This document shows positions 54,554 through 59,415 of a DNA stretch of 59,415 nucleotides, piece by piece. The DNA is from Petrotoga sp. 9PW.55.5.1 (GTDB taxonomy: Bacteria > Thermotogota > Thermotogae > Petrotogales > Petrotogaceae): positions 1 through 59,415 of the forward strand of contig NZ_AUPM01000043.1 of the NCBI RefSeq assembly GCF_003265365.1, given 5' to 3'. Numbering within the stretch: position 1 is the stretch's first letter; every line of letters begins with the position of its first letter. Under the pieces are notes generated by a model, which had not been told where the DNA came from, searched no databases, and worked only from the letters and a program-made list of their open reading frames with translations. The position numbers and the translations under genes were made by a program.

Positions 54554-56314
54554 ATGAAAAAGTTGTTGGTTTTACTGGTTGTATTATCAAGCACTTTAGC
54601 ACTTTTCGCTCAGGCTGCATACAATCCTGAGTGGTTAATTGCTGATGTAGAAGGTGGACAAAGAGGTGGAACACTATATCTTGGAACCACTGCTGGTCCT
54701 AAAACATTAAACACATATTGGGCCCAAGAAACTTCTTCTTCAGTTATTATAAACCAAGGAGATGTATCGCTTTTAAGTAGTGATTTTTATGGTCAACCTA
54801 CTCAACCTGGTTTGGCTAAAGAATGGGGAGTAGAGGCAACTGAAGATGGAGGTACATTGTATTGGTTTGTTATGAGAGAAGGAGTGAGATGGTCCGATGG
54901 TCATCCATTAACCGTAGAAGATGTTATTTTCACATGGGAAAAGATTATAGTTCCCGATCTTACTGCAGATGGTAACGATGTGTATATGGATGCTGAGGAT
55001 AACCTTCCAGAACTAACCGTAGAAGGCAATAAGATAATGTTCAAATATCCAACAAGATTCCGCTTTGGATTCGAAACGGTTGGTGGATTTGCCATAATGC
55101 CTAAACATGTTCTAGAAGATAAAGTAACAGATGCTGAAACCTTCCAATCCACTTGGACCGTTGAACAGGTTGATCAACTAGTTGTAGCAGGTCCGTTCAA
55201 AGTTACAGAATATACTGAAGGTGTAAGAGTTGTATTGGAAAGAAATCCTTACTACTTTGAAAAATCCAAAGATGGAGTACAACTACCATATTTAGATAAA
55301 ATTGTATTCGAGATAGTTTCTGATAGTAACGTTGAAAGGTTGAGATTTGAAGCTGGAGAAATAGACATGATGGGTGTTCAGGCTAAAGATTTCCCATCTT
55401 TAAGAGCACAAGCTGATCAAAAAGGATGGAACGTTATAATTGGTCCTGCAACTGCAGGTTCTAACTTTGTTGCCTTTAACTTTAACACCGCAGATCCTGT
55501 GAAGAGAGAATGGTTTAGGAATGATAACTTTAGAAAAGCAATTGCTTACGCTTTTGATAAACAAACTATCATCGATACACTATACAACGGTTTAGGAGAA
55601 CCTACTTATGGTCCAAGAACAAGTTCTTCTGCTTTTTACAATCCTGAAATTGAGACCTTAGGTTACAGATATTCATTGGTAACTGCTCAAAGATTACTAA
55701 GAGAAGCAGGTTTTACATGGAATGATAAAGGCCAGTTAGTAGATTGGTACGGAAACGTAGTAGAATTTGAATTGAATACCAACGGCGAAAATGTTATGAG
55801 AAATGAAATTTCAATCATATTAGTTGATGCATTAGGAAAATTAGGAATCAAAGTAAATTACAGACCCGTTCAATTCAACGCGTTGGTTCAAAGAATGTAT
55901 TCAGAAAACTGGGATGCAATCATCATAGGTTTAGTTGGTGGAGATGATCCTGGATGGGGTACCAATGTTTGGTTGTTAGATGGTGGACTTCATTTCTGGA
56001 ATTGGTCACCTGAAGTCATGGATTGGGTAGATCCTGATGAGTATTGGGTACATCCAGCTGAAAAGAGAATAGATGAAATCATGAGGATACAGAGATCTAT
56101 TTTAGACCAAGACGAACTTCAAAAACTTTGGGATGAATGGCAGATGTTGGTTGCAGAAAATCAAATCCTTGTTTACACAATATCTCAAAACTATTTGAAC
56201 ATGCATAAAAATACTTTACACCTTTATCCAGTAGAAAAATATGGAACTATTAATCCTTACGGATACTCTTACTCTCCTGGTTTATGGAAGATTGAGTACG
56301 CCTGGAAAGAATAA
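54554..56314 (+). CDS. Peptide-type ABC transporter substrate-binding protein, 586 residues
   Basis: A secreted SBP_bac_5 protein with signal peptide 1-20 (ending LFAQA). The family signature region reads WFVMREGVRWSDGHPLTVEDV (about 97-117), followed by FKVTEYTEGVRVVLERNPYYF and FRKAIAYAFDKQTI. Length is normal, unlike the 834-residue paralogue. No cysteine follows the signal, so it is not a classical lipoprotein. The ligand is unknown. ATG follows AAAAAGGAGGGATTTAC. Confidence 0.93.
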   Translation: MKKLLVLLVVLSSTLALFAQAAYNPEWLIADVEGGQRGGTLYLGTTAGPKTLNTYWAQETSSSVIINQGDVSLLSSDFYGQPTQPGLAKEWGVEATEDGGTLYWFVMREGVRWSDGHPLTVEDVIFTWEKIIVPDLTADGNDVYMDAEDNLPELTVEGNKIMFKYPTRFRFGFETVGGFAIMPKHVLEDKVTDAETFQSTWTVEQVDQLVVAGPFKVTEYTEGVRVVLERNPYYFEKSKDGVQLPYLDKIVFEIVSDSNVERLRFEAGEIDMMGVQAKDFPSLRAQADQKGWNVIIGPATAGSNFVAFNFNTADPVKREWFRNDNFRKAIAYAFDKQTIIDTLYNGLGEPTYGPRTSSSAFYNPEIETLGYRYSLVTAQRLLREAGFTWNDKGQLVDWYGNVVEFELNTNGENVMRNEISIILVDALGKLGIKVNYRPVQFNALVQRMYSENWDAIIIGLVGGDDPGWGTNVWLLDGGLHFWNWSPEVMDWVDPDEYWVHPAEKRIDEIMRIQRSILDQDELQKLWDEWQMLVAENQILVYTISQNYLNMHKNTLHLYPVEKYGTINPYGYSYSPGLWKIEYAWKE

Positions 56315-56339
56315 TAATTCTCCTTTTACTTAGGAAAAG

Positions 56340-56366
56340 GGCGGAAGGGAAACCTTCTGCCTTTTT
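56340..56366 (+). terminator. Hairpin with T tract between binding-protein and permease genes
   Basis: GGCGGAAGG (56340-56348), tetraloop GAAA, CCTTCTGCC (56353-56361), five T. It has the form of an intrinsic terminator, yet the two permease genes follow with no clear promoter, so partial termination is likely. Confidence 0.8.
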
Positions 56367-56391
56367 AAAATTAAATTGAGGAGGTTTAGTT

Positions 56392-57366
56392 GTGCTCAAA
56401 TATATTATTAGAAGAATTATTCTGGCTATTCCTGTTTTGTTAGGTGTATCGGTTATTTCTTTTTTTGTTATGCAACTAGCTCCAGGTGATTTTCTGGATA
56501 CTTACCGTATAAATCCCAATATTTCTCGTGAAAAGATTCAAGAATTAGAAACCTTATACGGTCTAGATAAAGATCCAGTAACTCAATATTTTCTGTGGTT
56601 GGGAAACGTATTAAAAGGAAACTGGGGATATTCATTTGTATATAAAATAGATGTATGGCAAGTTATGTTGAGAAGATTAGAAGCGACACTTCTTTTAGGA
56701 GTCACTACTTTTATTTTTACCTGGGGAATAGGAATTCCATTAGGTATTACTGCTGCTTTACATCAGTACAAATTCACTGATCAAACTCTTTCAACTATTG
56801 GACTTATTGGTATTTCAATTCCAAATTTCTTTTTTGCACTTCTTTGGTTAATGTTTGCTGCAAACACTGGAATCTTTCCAATTGGAGGGATGCTATCCCG
56901 GGAGTTTGCCAACATGCCATGGTATGCACAAATAGGTGACTTTTTTTGGCATGTTGCAGGTCCCGTAATAACATTAGGAACAGCATCGCTTGCAGGTACT
57001 ATGCGTATAATGAGGGGACAGATGTTGGATGAAATGAACCAAGACTACGCAGAGTTTGCCAGAGCAAAAGGAATGCCTTCAGATGTTGTTATTTACAAAC
57101 ATACCCTTAGGAATGCTATTAACCCTGTAATAACTTCTCTTGGATTCAGCTTATCGGCCATTTTAGGAGGAGCTTTAATAACTGAGTATGTTTTTTCTTG
57201 GCCAGGTCTTGGAACATTGATGAGAGATGCAATCTTTCAACAAGATATTTATTTAGTAATGGCTAATTTACTTCTTCAAGGTATATTATTGATTATTGGT
57301 AACTTGTTGGCAGACATAATGTTAGCAGCTTCTGATCCTCGAGTTAGACTGAGAATGAGCGCCTGA
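56392..57366 (+). CDS. Peptide-type ABC transporter permease (DppB/OppB-like)
   Basis: A 324-residue six-helix permease. The start LKYIIRRIILAIPVLLGVSVISFF is the DppB N-terminus, and the EAA loop is QDYAEFARAKGMPSDVVIYKHTLRNAINPVIT. GTG 56392 lies eight bases after GAGGAGG. It pairs with the DppC-type gene 17 bases downstream. Confidence 0.94.
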   Translation: MLKYIIRRIILAIPVLLGVSVISFFVMQLAPGDFLDTYRINPNISREKIQELETLYGLDKDPVTQYFLWLGNVLKGNWGYSFVYKIDVWQVMLRRLEATLLLGVTTFIFTWGIGIPLGITAALHQYKFTDQTLSTIGLIGISIPNFFFALLWLMFAANTGIFPIGGMLSREFANMPWYAQIGDFFWHVAGPVITLGTASLAGTMRIMRGQMLDEMNQDYAEFARAKGMPSDVVIYKHTLRNAINPVITSLGFSLSAILGGALITEYVFSWPGLGTLMRDAIFQQDIYLVMANLLLQGILLIIGNLLADIMLAASDPRVRLRMSA

Positions 57367-57383
57367 ATTGGAGGGATTTTTAA

Positions 57384-59060
57384 GTGAAAGGCAAAGATAA
57401 AAATAACACCAAAAATAACACACAAAAAATCATGAATGAAGAAGATCTTTTTGAGAGAGAATTTATGTCCACACCTGCACTAATATGGAGAGCTCTAAGA
57501 AGGCATAAATTAGGTATGATATCTTTGTGGGTATTGATCATTCTTTATTTATTATCGATATTTGCAGATTTTGTTTCTCCAATGAATCCTTTTAACAATC
57601 ATATTCAATACCGATTTGCTCCGCCTTCCAATATCTATAGAGTTGATCCAATAACAGGTAACAGAATAGGTCCCCACACTTATATTTATATGATTCAACG
57701 TGACCCTATTACTTATCAAAGTGAATATGTAGAAGCAACTCATTTTGATATAATTAGAGCTAGAGATCCTGAAACAGGTGAAATAGTAACCTTTGAATTA
57801 GGGGAGTATAATCCAGCTTACGATGCAACTGTATCGGATATTACGTATACCTTAAAAAATGTTGTTATGGCTAAAACAGCAAATGGAGAATATATAGAAC
57901 TTGCCACTAATTATAAAAATGATCAAAGTTTACTTCCCATATCTTATTTTACAAACGATCAATTTAGAGATGAAGATATTTCATTTAAGGACGGACTTTT
58001 AGATACTAATTTTTCAAAGTTTTTAAAAGGAGAACCTATTCTTTCTATAAATGACGATAGGTCTGTAACAATTAATAGTTATAAAAGTGATTATAGATAT
58101 GCAACAAAAATTAGAAATCAAGAAATTGTTAGTATAGATACGTTAACAACTTTAGAAGAAATCAACGTATATTTTGATTTTTTACCTGTTGTTTTAACTC
58201 CATCAGACTTGGAAGCAGTTAATATAAAAAATTATAAAATAGAATTTTTTATAAATTCTTGGGAGTATAAACTCTTAGGCCTTTTCCCTTCCAATTTGCA
58301 TTTATTTGGTGTAGAAAAACCCAAATTACCTGCAATTTCAGATTACTCTTCAAACGATGGAATTTTTTATGTGTGGGGTGCTGACCAGTATGGCAGGGAC
58401 ATTTTTAGTAGGATATTTTTTGCTTCTAGAATCTCCCTTTCTATAGGATTAGTTGGGATATTACTAACTTTTACTATTGGTATATTTTTGGGTGGATTAG
58501 CAGGATACTTCGGAGGATGGGTTGATGAAGTAACGATGAGATTTACTGAAATATTGATGTCGATTCCTAGTCTTTATCTTATACTAACACTCAGTGCTGT
58601 TCTACCAACCCGTATTTCTCCAGAAATACGGTATCTATTGATAGTGGTTATATTATCGTTTATAGGATGGCCAGGCATGACTAGGGTTATAAGAGGTATG
58701 ACTATGGGTCTGAAACAAACAGAGTTTGTACAGGCGGCAATAGCTTTGGGATACCCTCCAAGAAAAGTCATTTGGAATCACCTATTACCAAACACTTATA
58801 CTTATGTTATTGTATCGGCTACATTATCAATTCCTTCTTATATTTTAGGTGAAGCTAGTCTTAGTTTCTTGGGAGTAGGGATAACTGAACCCGGTGCCTC
58901 CTGGGGATTGATGCTTTCACAAGCACAAGATATTGAGGTTTTAACTAATTATCCTTGGGTATTAATTCCAGGTATCTTTATAATAGTTACAGTACTTGCT
59001 TTTAACTTATTTGGAGATGCCATAAGAGACGCATTAGATCCAAGGTCATTGGGATTGTAA
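57384..59060 (+). CDS. Peptide-type ABC transporter permease (DppC/OppC-like) with a very large extracytoplasmic insert
   Basis: At 558 residues this permease is nearly twice the usual length. A basic cytosolic N-terminus precedes TM1 (about 45-65). Then comes a hydrophilic segment of roughly 260 residues (about 70-330) before the conserved WGADQYGRDIFSRIFFASRISLS and the remaining five helices. The EAA loop is TEFVQAAIALGYPPRKVIWNHLLPN. The insert position is the same as in the 463-residue paralogue at 45910. GTG 57384 follows GGAGGGATTTTTAA. It ends the operon; no terminator is seen. Confidence 0.9.
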   Translation: MKGKDKNNTKNNTQKIMNEEDLFEREFMSTPALIWRALRRHKLGMISLWVLIILYLLSIFADFVSPMNPFNNHIQYRFAPPSNIYRVDPITGNRIGPHTYIYMIQRDPITYQSEYVEATHFDIIRARDPETGEIVTFELGEYNPAYDATVSDITYTLKNVVMAKTANGEYIELATNYKNDQSLLPISYFTNDQFRDEDISFKDGLLDTNFSKFLKGEPILSINDDRSVTINSYKSDYRYATKIRNQEIVSIDTLTTLEEINVYFDFLPVVLTPSDLEAVNIKNYKIEFFINSWEYKLLGLFPSNLHLFGVEKPKLPAISDYSSNDGIFYVWGADQYGRDIFSRIFFASRISLSIGLVGILLTFTIGIFLGGLAGYFGGWVDEVTMRFTEILMSIPSLYLILTLSAVLPTRISPEIRYLLIVVILSFIGWPGMTRVIRGMTMGLKQTEFVQAAIALGYPPRKVIWNHLLPNTYTYVIVSATLSIPSYILGEASLSFLGVGITEPGASWGLMLSQAQDIEVLTNYPWVLIPGIFIIVTVLAFNLFGDAIRDALDPRSLGL

Positions 59061-59097
59061 TAAATAAGTTCATTATCAATAAAATCCCCTACAAAAT

Positions 59098-59123
59098 TGA
59101 TATGATACCTACAAAGTAGACAC
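59098..59123 (+). mobile_element. IS3-type left end starting a second repeat-filled element
   Basis: TGATATGATACCTACAAAGTAGACAC matches the end at 32482-32457 (minus) except for one base and is followed by the same GTAATTAATAAAAATTA. The sequence after it runs through the same order of repeat modules as the 393-bp element, so this is probably another copy cut by the contig end. Confidence 0.7.
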
Positions 59124-59140
59124 GTAATTAATAAAAATTA

Positions 59141-59415
59141 GCTTTAATTCCCCTCTTGAGAGGTTTGTTGATTTTTATTCCCCTTTTTGAAGGGGAATTA
59201 GCTTAAATTCCCCTCTTGAGAGGTTTGTTGATTTTTATTCCCCTTTTTGAAGGGGTGGCTGTGACGCTTTTTGTCACAGACGGGGTAGTTGCTTTTGAAT
59301 TGGATTTTCAATTTGCTAAAAGCAAATTAAAGAACGACTACCCCGTCTGCAGCACAAAACGCTGCATCCACCCCTTCACAGAAGGGGAATAAAAATGACT
59401 ACCCCGTCTGCAGCA
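59141..59415. repeat. Dispersed hairpin repeat block at the contig end
   Basis: Two tandem 60-bp copies (59141-59200 and 59201-59260, differing at a few bases) of CCCCTC-TTGAGAGG and CCCCTTTTTGAAGGGG hairpins. Then the hairpin TGTGAC-GCTTTTT-GTCACA (59260-59278), GACGGGGTAGT, the A/T-rich spacer with AATTTGCTAAAAGCAAATT, ACTACCCCGTC, and the TGCAGC-hairpin units from 59337, the last cut by the window edge. Confidence 0.88.

Overview
The window is AT-rich bacterial DNA whose gene content points to the phylum Thermotogota, most likely Petrotoga or a close relative. The main evidence is a toga outer-sheath gene pair: an SLH/coiled-coil/C-terminal-anchor protein next to a beta-barrel protein. Fermentative energy genes (fused NfnAB, a sodium-pumping NQR-type complex, ornithine carbamoyltransferase plus carbamate kinase), a lipoprotein pullulanase, glycogen branching enzyme and two oligopeptide-type ABC transporters fit the same picture. 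The first and last bases lie inside the same repeat family, so this looks like a whole contig broken at repeats.

Layout. 1-120: repeat array. 206-281: tRNA-Ala(GGC). 351-5565: a plus-strand housekeeping operon (guaB, rlmN, PASTA protein, rsgA, rpe, rdgB), then the HU gene. 6096-6276: decayed P-type ATPase. 6280-10373: minus-strand cluster of pcm, fused nfnAB, nitroreductase and an acidic unknown. 10604-12854: surE, def, fmt, convergent with tatD and a PPC-domain gene. 14244-17166: HAD phosphatase, GH3-like anchored protein, murA. 17298-19680: the toga pair, each gene with a near-consensus promoter. 19793-21235: tyrS and secG. 21588-25369: LacI regulator and pullulanase. 25736-32031: nqrB-nqrC-nqrD-nqrE-nqrF, a 150-residue unknown, arcB and arcC, with no nqrA. 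32040-32482: IS3-ended repeat element. 32532-41745: minus strand, a small outer-membrane protein and then a long operon hflK-hflC-lipoprotein-methyltransferase-dprA-glgB-manC. 42253-49306 and 52268-59060: two complete peptide-type ABC transport operons under near-identical promoters. They are separated by a repeat block, a sugar-nucleotide epimerase and rarA. 59098-59415: a second IS3-ended repeat element cut by the contig end.

How it fits together. The transporters and pullulanase bring in peptides and alpha-glucans. Nfn and the NQR-type complex handle NAD(P)H, ferredoxin and sodium energetics. ArcB and ArcC can make ATP from citrulline. GlgB stores glucan. The strongest candidates for something not yet described are the NqrA-less NQR operon with its extra downstream protein, and a modular family of hairpin repeats with covarying stems, partly packaged between IS3-type ends.
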